Part shown: positions 11,243 through 21,604 of the stretch, piece by piece | How positions within the stretch are numbered: position 1 is the first letter of the stretch | Layout of the letters: every line of letters begins with the position of its first letter | DNA from: Hypsibius dujardini | Lineage: Eukaryota > Tardigrada > Eutardigrada > Parachela > Hypsibiidae | Direction of reading: 5' to 3' | DNA: 32,981 nt | NCBI GenBank assembly: GCA_001579985.1 | Contig: LRSR01006868.1 | Span: forward strand, 1-32,981 | The notes under the pieces: model-generated | The model's input: only the letters and a program-made list of their open reading frames with translations | Told to the model about the DNA's origin: nothing | The model's database searches: none | Made by a program: the position numbers and the translations under genes

Positions 11243-11830
11243 TCAAGCGAGCGTGGACCCCGCGTCGTTGTCTTGGGCGACGAGTTCTAGCACATCTGTG
11301 AGAAAAAATCCTTTCACAAAGGTCCACCCTCCAGCTTGCAATAAATCCGTAAAAATCAATCAATCTAATGAACAATCATGAAGAAACATGTCACTGATCA
11401 TCCCATCAGCCAATCAGCCAATCAATCAATTAACCAATCAATCAATCAATCTAATGAACAGTCGTGAAGAAACATTTCACTGATCATCCAATCAGCCAAT
11501 CAATCAATTGATTCAGATATCTACTGCATAAGTTCTCTTACGTTATTCTTTTGCTTCGAGGCTCCGCCATTCATCAACGATTAAGGAAATGCATGCCAAA
11601 ATAAAATAAAAAAATTATTTACCGTTAGACAAGTCCCGATCGTCCTCGTCGACGCATTGCTGCCCGTAAACTTCGTCATCGAGGCGATCAGCAATAACGT
11701 CTTCCAGGCCGTCATCAAAAACAGTGCGGTGGGGCAGCAAATCCTCCCTGCCTTCCTGTTTCATGAAACGCTGAAGGGCCTCCGATACACATATTAGCCT
11801 TGGGTCACCAAAAAAAATAACGGAATCCAT
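11243..11830 (-). CDS. Small acidic two-exon protein, unknown function
   Basis: Exon 1 runs 11830-11623 from an ATG (MDSVIFFGDPRL) to a donor, TCTAACG then GTAAAT. Exon 2 runs 11295-11243 after a strong acceptor, TTTTTTCTCACAG, and ends at TGA. The phases agree (1 then 2 nt), giving an Asp at the joint and a product of about 86 residues. The protein is strongly acidic in its second half (FDDGLEDVIADRLDDE, then CVDEDDRDL) and ends AQDNDAGSTLA. No signal peptide, membrane segment or known domain is visible. The 327-bp intron contains a tandem duplication of AATC-rich DNA. Upstream of the ATG the frame is closed by a stop, which supports this start, but an earlier exon spliced further downstream cannot be excluded. 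I do not recognise the family. Composition and consistent splice sites are the only support. Confidence 0.4.
11353..11510. repeat. Tandem duplication of AATC-rich unit
   Basis: About 11353-11416 and about 11440-11502 are near-copies. Both hold AATCAATCTAATGAACA, then a GAAGAAACAT-type stretch, then CACTGATCATCC and CAGCCAATC. They are separated and flanked by (AATC)n. The block lies inside the intron of the small acidic gene. Confidence 0.7.
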
Positions 11831-12520
11831 CAGGAAGTCCGAAATAAAAAGCGCAACATTGAATTAAATTTATTTTATTTTGATCAGTTTCCAGTTGCAG
11901 AGCGTTGGGCATTGCGCAAGTGTGCTTGAAAAAAGTGTCCATTATGTTCTTGACTGGTGAGTTTGTGCAGGAGAAGAATAAAATTGTCTTCCCTGAGGGA
12001 AATTTCTGTCTCTTATGGTATTTAATGTACGTAAAGAGTGAAAAACTCCTTAACCGGAAGGCAATTACACCGTTTAGGACATTTCGAGGGTATTTTTCTA
12101 CCTGCGTTATGGTAAAAAGTGTACTTTTTACACTCGGAGAGTAAATTTTGCCTGCTTTAGCTTTAGCTTTTTTGTCCTGCAGGACATTTCCAAGACATTT
12201 TTCTACCTCTCTTTACACCGGGCATAGTTTTTTTAATCGCGTGGAGCAAATTTTGTACCTCCACCAGTAAAAATTTACCCCTCCCAATGAACGCCGCGTA
12301 TAACGAGAGGACATCTGTCTCAGATTATTATTAGGGCCTGGTCGAGTGTTTGGAACGCACACAGCGCCTCCTTCAGTTGTAGAAAAATGTAGGTCATTTT
12401 TCTGTCTGATTCTGTCTCTCTCTCTTGAAATACTTCCCTCTTGAACAAGTTAAATACTAGTTGGGTCCCGCTTTATTCATCCTTTGAGTTCATTACACTG
12501 AATTAACTATTTATATTTCA
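11831..12520. repeat. Decayed tandem repeat about 105 bp apart
   Basis: About 12074-12160 and about 12178-12265 share GGACATTTC, TTTTTCTACCT and GGAG-CAAATTTTG-type blocks in the same order, with drift between them. No gene is supportable on either strand in this stretch. Confidence 0.35.
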
Positions 12521-12634
12521 GAGTGGCTCAAATTTTAGCAGAAAACAGGGTAGCTAGAATTTGGTCACACTCCTCGTACAGTATACTCTGAATAGTCGCG
12601 GAAGTATCCGCGTAACTTTACATAGTTCATATAG

Positions 12635-14628
12635 AAAGCTGACCTCGTGGTAACGCTTAGCGCCATAACCGAGGAGGCGTCCGGTGCCGTGGACTTTCTC
12701 CAGATTGTCACAAACGACTCCATTCATGTGCGAGTTCTCTATAACTCAAACTTTCGAATCACCATGACACCCAATATCTTGTCGCACCCCAATACGGTGA
12801 CCTAGCGTATCTTCAGGTAAGGCATTTGTCAAAGCTCTCTTCCAGTCTGTTGTTTCATATTATTTCGGCCTCATGTAAAAACTGAATAGGACAATAACTA
12901 AGCGGCACAATGCAAACAAACTGGTGTTGCAAGAGCCAAAACTGGTAAAAAACTTTTCTTACAGCCAATGGGAATACTTTGGTGTTAATATTAATGACAG
13001 GCGTCAGTGGCCACTGAAGGGGATTGTAAGAGCTCCCGGGTGAATTAAGAATATAACGCCTGGGGAGGTGAGAAGGCGCAACAAGACGGCTTAGGCTACA
13101 AGTCCCCCCCTTCCCCTTTCTTGTCCCATTTACTTTCGTTTTTTCAATGTTGACCGTTGTTCCCTAACTTGATGAATTGAAGATCGACTTGTTAAGAATC
13201 CCTTAAGGTTCCTTCTCCCAAAGAAATTGAAACCCTAAACATCGGACACCCTGCCTGCACGAGTGTTAACCAAAACGAGTGTTAAATGTCACAAAACGCC
13301 TTTTTTCTTCAGCTCTTCAGTTTTGGTCACTTTTAGCCTCAGCCCGACGAGGCGGTATGTATATTCACAAAGTTACTGCGCATTTCACTGACTCTGGTGT
13401 AGTGGACAGGAAGATGAGAGACCGCAAATGGGGATGGAAGATAATGTGAGGTAAGATGAATGACGGAAGGAGATGGGCAAGTGTTTGTGAGTACGGAGTA
13501 GACGGATTAACAAGAAAGATTTCGAACACAAACTAACCTCAAAACACGTTTATCGACACCAGTGATCTTTTTATTATCAATAAAATTCATTCGCAGCCCC
13601 ACAGTTTTAACGAATAATTAATAAATAACTGCTCATAGACGTATGGGTTCAGGACTACGTTAATTTACAGCCAAGTTGCTGGGGTATAAACGGAATGGAT
13701 GGGTCCGGATGATTTGGCATTGCGTTGCGTCTAGTTTAAATTATTCCACCAAATACTTTAACACAAATTAGATATAGTTTCTTAACTTCTGTTTTTACAT
13801 GGACCCCCAACCCAACCAACCAATGAGATTGCTTATGGTATACTCCAATCTGATTCAGTAAACACGTGATGCCGGGTATCTCCCACAGGCTTCAAAACGT
13901 GCCCTGAATCAGGCCATATGCAAGCATCCTCGCAAGACTCCTCGATTCCCTCTGTGCAGGTGACAGCGACGCTGTAGCAAAGGTTTTATCGGGGAACTTT
14001 GCTTACATAGTGGACGAGCCGTACCGGGAGAGATTGTGCGATGAACGTCCCGACCAACTGGCCGGTACAAAGGACATCCTGGGGGTGCGCTATTATGCTT
14101 ACGCTGTCCAACTGGGTACGTCCATATAACCGCCTCATTACGAATGTTGCGAGCCTGTTACAATAGGCGACAAGATTGAGCACACTGGAAGGTCCGGGGT
14201 ATGGGCAAAAGGGGTGGAGCAGAGGGTGGCATGTATGAAAATAGAACAAAGCAGGAACAAAGCAGGAACAAAGCAACCGCTGCAGGTCAGGTGGTTCATT
14301 ATTCTATTGTTTGAAAACCACCCCTGCCCCGCCTCTTTTGCCCATTCCCCGGACCCTCCAGCGTACTTACTCTTGTCGTTGACTGTAGATGGTTGAGGAT
14401 TACGTGCATCTAAGCCGTTGGGAAATGTTAAATGAAATGGAAACAGTATTATTTTATCGCTTGTCGTTCAGCCAGATTTTCTTTCGAGCTGTGGAACTTT
14501 ATGGTTCACTCTCTCTCCCTCTCCCTCCCTTTGCAGGCTCTCCTTTGTGGCGGATTCTTAATCAAGCTCTACAGAAATTTCTGGAAGATGGCACTCTCGC
14601 GGAATTAACTGCTCAACATTCCTATTAA
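12635..14628 (+). pseudogene. Ionotropic glutamate-type receptor, degenerate (S1 end and S2 ligand-binding half)
   Basis: Ionotropic receptors are ligand-gated cation channels built as S1, M1, pore, M3, S2, M4. Exon 12635-12816 encodes KADLVVTLSAITEEASGAVDF, the conserved end of S1 (ADLAVAPLTIT...VDF in the family). Exon 13913-14115 encodes PYASILARLL, then KVLSGNFAYIVDE, then YYAYAVQLG, the S2 lobe. Exon 14537-14628 encodes GSPLWRILNQALQKFLEDGT, the classical S2 end. The 14115/14537 junction is phase-consistent with a CTGG/GTACGT donor and a CCCTTTGCAG acceptor. Defects: in the first exon the S1 frame meets TAG at 12803, while the strong donor (CTTCAG/GTAAGG) is reached only in another frame (YLVAPQYGDLAYLQ, resembling the pre-M1 segment). 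The protein stops right after S2, before M4, and no M3 is visible. A short exon 13313-13354 (ALQFWSLLASARRG) may be pore. Family assignment is firm; the pseudogene status is inference. Confidence 0.6.
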
Positions 14629-14860
14629 CTCCTTCAGCCATGGGATACTTTTGTATAAACAATTCTATTGCCCATAAACTCTCATTAATATTTCAGTATA
14701 TTTATCAAGATAAAAACAGTTGGTTTCAGATTCAAGTTTAGATGATGCAGTGTTCAAAAACGCCTCATTTATTCCTTTTGCATTTTTAGGCGCGCTCGCT
14801 CCAATCCACCAATTTCATTATACATAGAAGTGTATGTTACGTACTGTACATTTTGGGTGC

Positions 14861-15296
14861 TAGGGATAGCAAAAACTAAAATTAGTTATCTAATTAGTCT
14901 TTCTTAGTCAAATAAACATTTGTCACTAAGCATTTTTTATTTTAACTTAGCCTAGTTTAGTTTAGTTCAGTAACAACACTTTTAGTCCATGTTAGTCAAG
15001 ATTAGTTGACCAGCCTTGGTTTTTTTAATCGAAACCAGTTTAATTCTTACATTTTTAAATTAGTAAACTGATTAGTTTTTTTAGTCCAAGGAAAATTAGT
15101 TACCAAACATTTTTTATTTAGTATCTTTTATTGATTAAATGTTTAGTCCTGTTTTAATCAAAATTAGTTGACCAAGTTTTTGCCATTCATAATCTTCTTA
15201 ATTAAAATTATTAGTTCAAGTTTTTTTAGTCAACTAAGAAAACTAAAGCCAAGAAATTTGTCAATAAAAGTTTGAGTTTACTTTCAATCATCTCTA
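14861..15296. mobile_element. hAT-like MITE with TTAGTC-rich interior
   Basis: The segment begins TAGGGATAGCAAAAAC and its inverted right end reads TAGAGATGATTGAAAG, an imperfect terminal inverted repeat of the TAGRGATG type common in hAT elements. The flanking octamers TTGGGTGC (14853-14860) and GTAAGTGC (15297-15304) match at 5 of 8 positions, consistent with an old 8-bp duplication. The interior is a degenerate array of TTAGT / AACTAA units in both orientations, giving it foldback potential. No transposase is encoded. Confidence 0.55.
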
Positions 15297-15304
15297 GTAA
15301 GTGC

Positions 15305-16048
15305 AAACAACCACCGTTTCTCTCCACCACCATCAAGAGTTTTATCAAAGAGAGCCAGACCCTAGTTTGCCGAACGCTTAACTCCCAGTCTCATCATCTG
15401 GATGTGACGTCAAGAACCATTAAGAAAACTTTTCTTCCTCGCGGGTGCAATTTGACTTCTTTCAGCTATCGATCGCTGCGCGCGCGCGCCGTCTTGCCTT
15501 ACATAAGCTGAGGATGATCCACTCTACGTACTATAGGCCCACCCATTGGGTACCCCCGCCATTTCAACTCCCAACTGTCATAAATAAAACACTATATCGA
15601 TCGCCCGCGGTAGGGAGAACCGGAACACACAGATACATAGCCAGCAGCATCTTCCCTTCACGTCAGATCAAGCTCACATTTCCTTATCCTTCCCGTCGTC
15701 CCATGTGAGCAAACTTTCTCAGTATATCGTACGCCATGTATACTCACACACACCAGACTACACAGTACTCGCAAATGTGTTTCTGAGATTTTCTCACGCG
15801 GAAAGCCGCCTCACAACTTCCGCCGTGTGTGTGTTTGCTATTACATCACTCTGCCTCACTGCGTGCAGAAAGACGACACCCAAATTACTCTCTCATTTTT
15901 TCCGTTTTCTCAACCGTCAAAGCCTTCCGATTTTCCATCATTTGTCTAAGCACATTTTTTGGGGGCTCATCTTTGCCCTTTCCTTAATGATAAAGACTTC
16001 CGAACATTTTCAGCCGTTTTTGCTTCCTATTTTTTAATTTCTGCAAAA
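15305..16048 (+). promoter_or_regulatory. Pyrimidine-rich upstream region of the MARVEL-type gene
   Basis: The plus strand is C/T-rich with no recognisable protein in any frame. A possible 5'-UTR acceptor, ACATTTTCAG at 16002-16011, lies shortly before the start codon, so an upstream non-coding exon is plausible. No clear TATA box could be tied to the gene. Confidence 0.3.
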
Positions 16049-16681
16049 ATGGTTATTACAACAACCACTAAGACCATCAACTACTCCATCACCAAGGGGC
16101 AGGCCGTTAACTCAGTCACCGCCACCGTCACCAGCACGCCCGGCTGCAACAGCACCTACCTCACCCGTCTCCCTGGGATCCTTAAGCTCATCGAGCTCCT
16201 CCTCGCCCTGGCGGCCGTCATCCTTCTCGCCACGCTGCGCGAACAAAGCCGCGAGGTGATCCGCAGTGCCGACTACTACCAATACTCCTACGTCAGTCAT
16301 CCCTGGTTGACCTATCTCCACGAGCACTTTCTGGTGGGAGAGGCGGCCTTCATCGCCGCCCAGACCGTGGCGCTGTTTGTCCTGCTGATCCTCCTTATCT
16401 CGTACCTCTCGAGCACAACCTCGGCGATGATCGTCCCGAAGACGACCAACCTGGAGAAGACTGCCAATATAGTGCTGGCCGTGGTGCTGTTGATTGCGGG
16501 CGTGCAGGAGGTGGTGCTGGCCGTGCTGTGGCGTTACGACGAGGCGGAGCGAACGATCATGGAGGTGGGGCCGTTTGGGGTGCGGGTCGCGGCGGGGGCG
16601 TTGTCGCTGCTGAATGGGCTGTTGTTTGTAGTCAGTGCTGTGCTGTCTGCGAAGGAGCTTGCTGGACCAAAGACGCTGTGA
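16049..16681 (+). CDS. Four-pass membrane protein, MARVEL-domain type
   Basis: This single-exon frame encodes 210 residues. It starts at an ATG in good context (GCAAAAATGG); an upstream in-frame TTG is not a plausible start. Four hydrophobic segments lie near residues 42-62, 96-119, 139-161 and 178-201, with short loops and both ends predicted cytoplasmic. The first segment, TRLPGILKLIELLLALAAVI, matches the opening of MARVEL domains (physins, CMTM, occludin group), which act in vesicle trafficking and at membrane contact sites. The Thr-rich N-terminus carries possible N-glycosylation sequons (NYS, NST) that would be used only if it is luminal. The coding region is much richer in GC than its flanks. 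No intron is needed. Family membership is inferred from topology plus the first helix; another small tetraspan family is possible. Confidence 0.75.
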   Translation: MVITTTTKTINYSITKGQAVNSVTATVTSTPGCNSTYLTRLPGILKLIELLLALAAVILLATLREQSREVIRSADYYQYSYVSHPWLTYLHEHFLVGEAAFIAAQTVALFVLLILLISYLSSTTSAMIVPKTTNLEKTANIVLAVVLLIAGVQEVVLAVLWRYDEAERTIMEVGPFGVRVAAGALSLLNGLLFVVSAVLSAKELAGPKTL

Positions 16682-16941
16682 ACGCGATGATCGATGCGGA
16701 CTTCGGAACGGGAAATATCGCTCCATTTTTATAACTTCCTTTTGTGGCGCGTTAAGTTGTGTGTGGAGATTTAATTTGAAAATTTAATTTGTGGTATATC
16801 GATTTCTTTTGCACGATTTTGACTTTTAGACTTATTTATAACGCTTTAAATTTGCCTTGTTTTATGAGTCTTCCTTTGTTATACATATTAGCTACATATG
16901 TTGTCATGCTGATGACTAATGATTGACAAAGTTTTAGACCA

Positions 16942-16947
16942 AATAAA
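16942..16947 (+). terminator. Polyadenylation signal AATAAA
   Basis: AATAAA lies about 260 bp past the stop of the MARVEL-type gene, in AT-rich DNA followed by T/G-rich sequence. This is a typical position for its poly(A) signal. Confidence 0.5.
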
Positions 16948-16949
16948 TG

Positions 16950-18058
16950 TATATTGTATATTGCAACAATTCGTACGTATATCTCCAAGTCGGCAGTCGA
17001 GATTTTTCTGTGGATCTATTTTTTTAATTATCATTATTTACATATAATTAAACAAGTTTACTGAAGTTGGGAGAAATCTCCACTGCCAACTTGCCTTATC
17101 ATTAAGCAAAAACAGATTTGCGATAGATGGAAGCTGTCGCATTATTTGTAGCAAGCCTTATCTCGTTCATCTAGATCTTGGATCAGCTAGAGGAGGACTC
17201 TTCAAACCCATGCCTTTGGCGTGGGTGGTGGTGGCCCAAATAATTTCCTGCCACAAAGAAAACAAAACTGGAGCAGCTATTATTTGAGGCAACAAGACAG
17301 AGAGATGTGTTAATTTTAAAATTGCCGAGTGTCAGTCAATCGAGGCCTGTCAATTTCCGTCAACAATGGGGGTGTGGTGAGGCGGCTGTCTGTGGTTTCT
17401 GTGCGGTCCGTTGCTCCGGAAGTTCTAATCGTAGATGGCGCGCTCTCAACCGGTTGGTTGGTTTTGCGCACAGAGAAAGCGATGCGATGGTATTGTATTG
17501 TCCTTTCATTCATTTCGACCAGATCGAGTAATCTTCGAGTATAGACGCAAAAATCTAATTCACAACTCTAGCCTCGGTTGGCGTGTGTGGGAGAAACCCC
17601 ACCGAGATCTATCAACTAAGTAATGGCCAATCTCATTATTGTGCGTTATTCCGGGAAATGCACTGTACTGTTGGCATGTGGCACGCCGCAGTCTAACCAT
17701 GATCCATGTACTGTACTCTGTGTAGCAGCATACCGGAGGACTGGGATTCGGCCTAATGATGCATCGACCAAAAACGGATTTAATCATGCGCTGCCACTTT
17801 TAGTTTTCAAGAACATTTCCCTAACTGTTCAAATCCAGCTTTCGTCGGCCACAAAATATAGGGTAAACATTTTTCGAAAGAGACGTCGTCAGGGAATTGA
17901 ATGAATTGCAGTGTGGAAAGAATCCTCCGTCGATATTTGTTTAGCCGCCAAATTTTAAACAACAAGTTGTTCGGGGGGCGCAAGCCAGGGGGCAAGCGAG
18001 AAAGGACATTTACCTACAACGGCAAACAAATATGAATTTCACTTAATAAGGGTCCACG
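16950..18058. other. Stretch without recognised genes
   Basis: Several overlapping frames at 17307-17904 are open on both strands, but none shows a domain, a signal peptide or convincing splice boundaries. Nothing is called here. Confidence 0.4.
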
Positions 18059-18256
18059 ATGGGGACCACCTTTTTGCTACTACAGTTCAAAGTTCCAGCG
18101 GGCAGGCAGGAAGAGGTGTTGGCTGCAGGCTTTAACTCTAAATGCGGCGACGCTCGTGAGCATGAAATCATCCCGGAAGGGTCAAAGATCGCACTGAAGG
18201 TGAAAACAAATACTTTCTATCGGCCAATGTCGATCCCGTTGTTGATAGTAATTTGA
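18059..18256 (+). CDS. Possible small coding exon, unknown product
   Basis: An ATG at 18059 opens 65 codons. Alternatively an acceptor at 18084-18085 (TTGCTACTACAG) starts an exon that ends at a donor (CTGAAG then GTGAAA, about 18199). The shared part has coding-like composition with GC-rich third positions, including FKVPAGRQEEVLAAGFNSK and REHEIIPEGSKIALK. No family is recognised and no partner exon could be joined with confidence. It could be an exon of an unseen gene, a small protein gene or chance. Confidence 0.25.
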   Translation: MGTTFLLLQFKVPAGRQEEVLAAGFNSKCGDAREHEIIPEGSKIALKVKTNTFYRPMSIPLLIVI

Positions 18257-18259
18257 TTC

Positions 18260-19141
18260 CACGTGCGACAGGCCCATTCTTCGGGCCTGGATATTCAGAT
18301 AAAGCTCCTGATTCTTGAGGTCTCTAAATATAATGAAATGACGAATTTAAATTGAAACGGTATCTCAACAATGTCTGCCTTAATTGCGCCTGTTGGTGGA
18401 GGCTAATCTGGTTCATTACGAAATCAAGGCTTGCAAAAACCATTTATAACCTGACGAAAAAAATGCTAGTAATTCGAACATTAATTGAAATCTTTATGGT
18501 CCTTGAAACAATATTTCCTCCATTTCCAGACTCTTCAAACTTTGAGAAAACCTGTAAGTCCCAATAAAATTGGTGTCAGAAATGATACTCCGTTTGGTCC
18601 GTTTGGTCAGGGACTAAAAAGGGTTACAAGCTGCTTTGTTGCTCAATATGAAACGGTGTTTAAGACAGTAAATGTAACCGTTATCGCATGTAACAGTATC
18701 TAGGATAGGGTTTTTCGGGAGGGACAGCCTTAACTGCCAGGGCTGTGTTGGTCATCCCCCTAACCCCCCTCCCCACTCGAAATATGCATATTATCGTCGA
18801 AATGAAATGGCTCACAGAGCCTAGCGAAAGTGCTTTTTTATAACCTCTGTGGGTTATAGATACCACCATTCTAAAAGGATGCACGTTGCGCTGGTTTCAT
18901 GGACGGTATACGTGTATCAAACTTGTCACCGCACCCGCGGACAGAACTAATAAAAACGAAGGCGCGGAGGACCACCACCCTTCAATTTCATTGCCCGTGA
19001 ATCATGCATCATATCATGTGGACCATGAGTAATCCCCTTGTTCTATGATGCACAACAAATGATAGCGTTAAGGTGATAAAAGCACAGTGCGTCGTGCGCC
19101 ATTGATAGGCTGAACATACATCAACTGAATTCGGAGCAACT
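18260..19141. other. Stretch without firm genes
   Basis: A plus-strand frame at about 18530-18703 follows an acceptor-like CATTTCCAG and meets a GTAAGT donor after only 24 bp. Its product (ending VNVTVIACNSI) is unrecognised. Nothing else is supportable. Confidence 0.35.
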
Positions 19142-19150
19142 TATATAAAA
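19142..19150 (+). promoter_or_regulatory. TATA box of the P-loop GTPase gene
   Basis: TATATAAAA lies 85 bp upstream of the ATG at 19235. A start site about 30 bp downstream would give a 5' leader of roughly 60 nt. No competing gene lies nearby. Confidence 0.5.
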
Positions 19151-19234
19151 TACTTTTTTCCTTCTCATGTCTGGCTTCATTTCCACCTTTCCTCCACTAA
19201 ACGTGCAAATCCCCTCCACGTTTAGGCGTGCTCA

Positions 19235-21298
19235 ATGTCACAACTCGCCACCCTAATTCCGGTCATTGGAGACGTCCTAGCAACCATTTCCAACCTCATC
19301 ATGGGCAATCGCGGTTCCCGGGGACCATCGGTGGATGTGGACGCCATCCACCGGCAGCACGCAGCGGCGATCGCGGAAAGCCAGCGCATCTTCCAGGAGC
19401 AGCAGGCTCAGGCGCATGCTCAGCACATTCAAATGATTGAGGCCATCCGGGAGGGAAATGATCAGGAGAGGCAGCGGATGGAAGCGGCCTACCAAGCGGA
19501 ACAAGCGCGGCTGAAACGCGAACGGGAGGTGGAACAAGAGCGGTACGAAATGCGAATCAACGCTATGGTCAAGTCCGTCACCGACGCGGAACAGCATGTG
19601 AAGGATCTGCAGATTGAACTGCGGAAACCGATCCTCGATCGAGAGGCGAAAGTTGGTTTTGTAAACAGTCTTGGGCTGGAGATCAAGCAAAATGAAAAAC
19701 TGCTGCTAGTAGGACCGAAAGGTACATGTCCACTAAGGAACAAAAAAATAGAAGCAAATAGCCGAACTTTGAGTCAGTAGCTTTGATCATTCTTCTTATA
19801 ACTCAAATTGCATCATAAAACAATTAAACTAGGTTTACCAATTTAATTGCAAAATAAATGAATCAATCGTTAACAATGTATTAGTTTCTGAAAACAAAAC
19901 AGGATAAAATGGCTTTTTCGGATCTACGCTTAGCTTGATTTTGACAGATAAAGTAAAATAGGCCAAACGATTCAATTGCTCAATGGTTGAATGCTTCAAG
20001 AAATGAAAAACTCTTGCTGGTCGGGCCGAAAGGTAAAAAAAAAATACACGCCCGCTAAAGAACAATAAAAATAAATGCCAGCAATTAGCAATTGCTCATG
20101 GCTGGCTTTTGAATTAGTAGTTTTGAACACTTCTTAGAATTTAGGTTGTATCTTTAAAATAGTTAAATTACAATTTGGTTTACTAAATTTAATTGCAAAC
20201 AGAGCATACGTCGATCGTCAGCAGTGCTTTAGTTTCTGGAAGAAGAAAAAAGAACTAAATAGCTTTTCCAGGATTTACTTTTCGTTTCATTCAAAAAGAT
20301 GGAGTAAAATGTTCCAAATGATTTTATGGTTCAATACTGGAATACTTACCTCTGTTAAGAATTGATTGCCCCTCGTATCAAGATATTCGCAGATGGATAA
20401 AACAAACACAACATAGTTTCGCGCGAAAGTACAGACAGCCTTACAGACTGATGAATCTCAACTTTTTGAAAGAGCGTTGAAACACTCAGGCTGAAAGCGA
20501 AACCTCACCAACTAAATTTGTAAATAAAGGAATCATTAAATATATGTAAATTACCTTAAAATATGAATTAGGGGCTTGTACCGATACGTAATTTTCATTT
20601 TTGTTTGTGTGTCAGGTATGGGTAAGAGTACGTTTATGTGGCTGCTCAATGCGGGCGAGAAGCCGGTGCAATCGCTCAGTGATGGGACCGTGGAAATTGT
20701 GCAACTGAAGAAATTTGTTGACTCAATCGGACTAAGTGGCTGGAGCACAGAGGAGCTGCTGAAACTGCTCGTCCTCATGATCTACGACGGCATTCCCAAG
20801 GACCTGATTATTTTCGGCAACGATCGCATTGACATCCCTCTGACCAACCTCGGCCTGCTCGGCATCAACAACCCCATGATCGTGATGATGTTTGGTGATT
20901 TCTGGCAGAAGTACGAACCTCGCAAGGGCGGTCGGCAGCGAATCCATCTGCTCGACGACAGTAATGGCGTGCGAAGAGTGCAGCCGGTGGAGGATTTGGA
21001 TTTGGTCTACAACCTCGACGTCTACGCAGACATTAAAGAGTTCGGTCGAGGCACGCCCATCACGCATCATGACAACATTGACGCTTTGGTAAGGGACCGA
21101 TGCGAGAAGGCTAAAATTCGACCCTTCCAACACCTGCTGGAGATTCTAGGGAAGACCTTCACCGTCAAAGCCACGGAAAATGACCATGGCATCGAGATGC
21201 TGTTTCGATTCATCTACATCTACGAGAAAAAATTCGGAAGAGATCGTTTGGCTTTCATGAACAAGGCTACGTTGCAGGATTTTGCCAATCTGCCGTAA
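19235..21298 (+). CDS. Coiled-coil P-loop GTPase-like protein, two exons
   Basis: Exon 1 is 19235-19721 (phase 1 exit, GAAAG/GTACAT). Exon 2 is 20616-21298 after TTGTGTGTCAG. Joined, they encode about 389 residues. A short hydrophobic N-terminus is followed by a Gln/Glu/Arg-rich helix (about residues 40-140) that should form a coiled coil, then the G domain. Walker A, GPKGMGKST (160-168), is completed only by splicing. A candidate switch Thr lies in SDGTVEI (Thr187), and G3 is DSIG (198-201). No standard NKxD G4 is visible; MIVMMFGD may stand in for it. This fits a TRAFAC-type GTPase, possibly like immune or dynamin-related expansions, but the exact family is not recognised. If the intron is retained, translation stops after 181 residues, giving a coiled-coil protein lacking a complete P-loop. 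A TATA box and a downstream AATAAA support the gene limits. Confidence 0.75.
19691..20345 (+). repeat. Tandem duplication of exon 1 end plus intron start
   Basis: About 19691-20001 and about 20002-20345 are diverged direct copies (offset 311 bp). Each starts with the codons for NEKLLLVGPKG and the splice donor, followed by the same order of intron blocks (ATTTAATTGCAAA, TTAGTTTCTG). The second copy (20001-20032, donor GT at 20033) keeps the peptide with several changed bases, all synonymous. Confidence 0.8.
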
Positions 21299-21354
21299 TG
21301 TCTTGGCGTAGAGTATCCTACTGACATTTTTTTCACCGCTACCGCTACATAATA

Positions 21355-21382
21355 TAATCTTAATCTTAATCTTAATCTTAAT
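21355..21382 (+). repeat. TTAATC hexamer microsatellite
   Basis: About four perfect tandem copies of a TAATCT hexamer lie just downstream of the GTPase stop codon. Confidence 0.8.
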
Positions 21383-21598
21383 CGCTGTTTAATCTTTGCA
21401 GATGGATACAAAAATGTAACTTTTCCCAGCAGAGACAACCATGAACGCTTGGACATTTTTTGCTTGCGAGAGACAGAAAGAACTTCACCGAAAAATGTAT
21501 TCTGTTCTTCACCACGGAACAGGCGATAGCGGTTTTCGAATGCATAACAGGGAAAACGTGGCGGTGACAAAAAGTATGGAGTTATTAGGGTAGCGATA

Positions 21599-21604
21599 AA
21601 TAAA
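21599..21604 (+). terminator. Polyadenylation signal AATAAA
   Basis: AATAAA lies about 300 bp past the GTPase stop codon on the same strand. It is plausible as the gene's poly(A) signal. Confidence 0.35.

Noticed and set aside
13500-13612. A possible M3/post-M3 segment of the ionotropic receptor (TRLSTPV)
   Set aside because: There is no hydrophobic helix before it and no SYTANL motif, so the resemblance is too short.
16112-16726. A 204-codon minus-strand open frame
   Set aside because: It is the shadow of the GC-rich MARVEL-type gene, with Arg/His/Gln-rich composition and no signal or domain.
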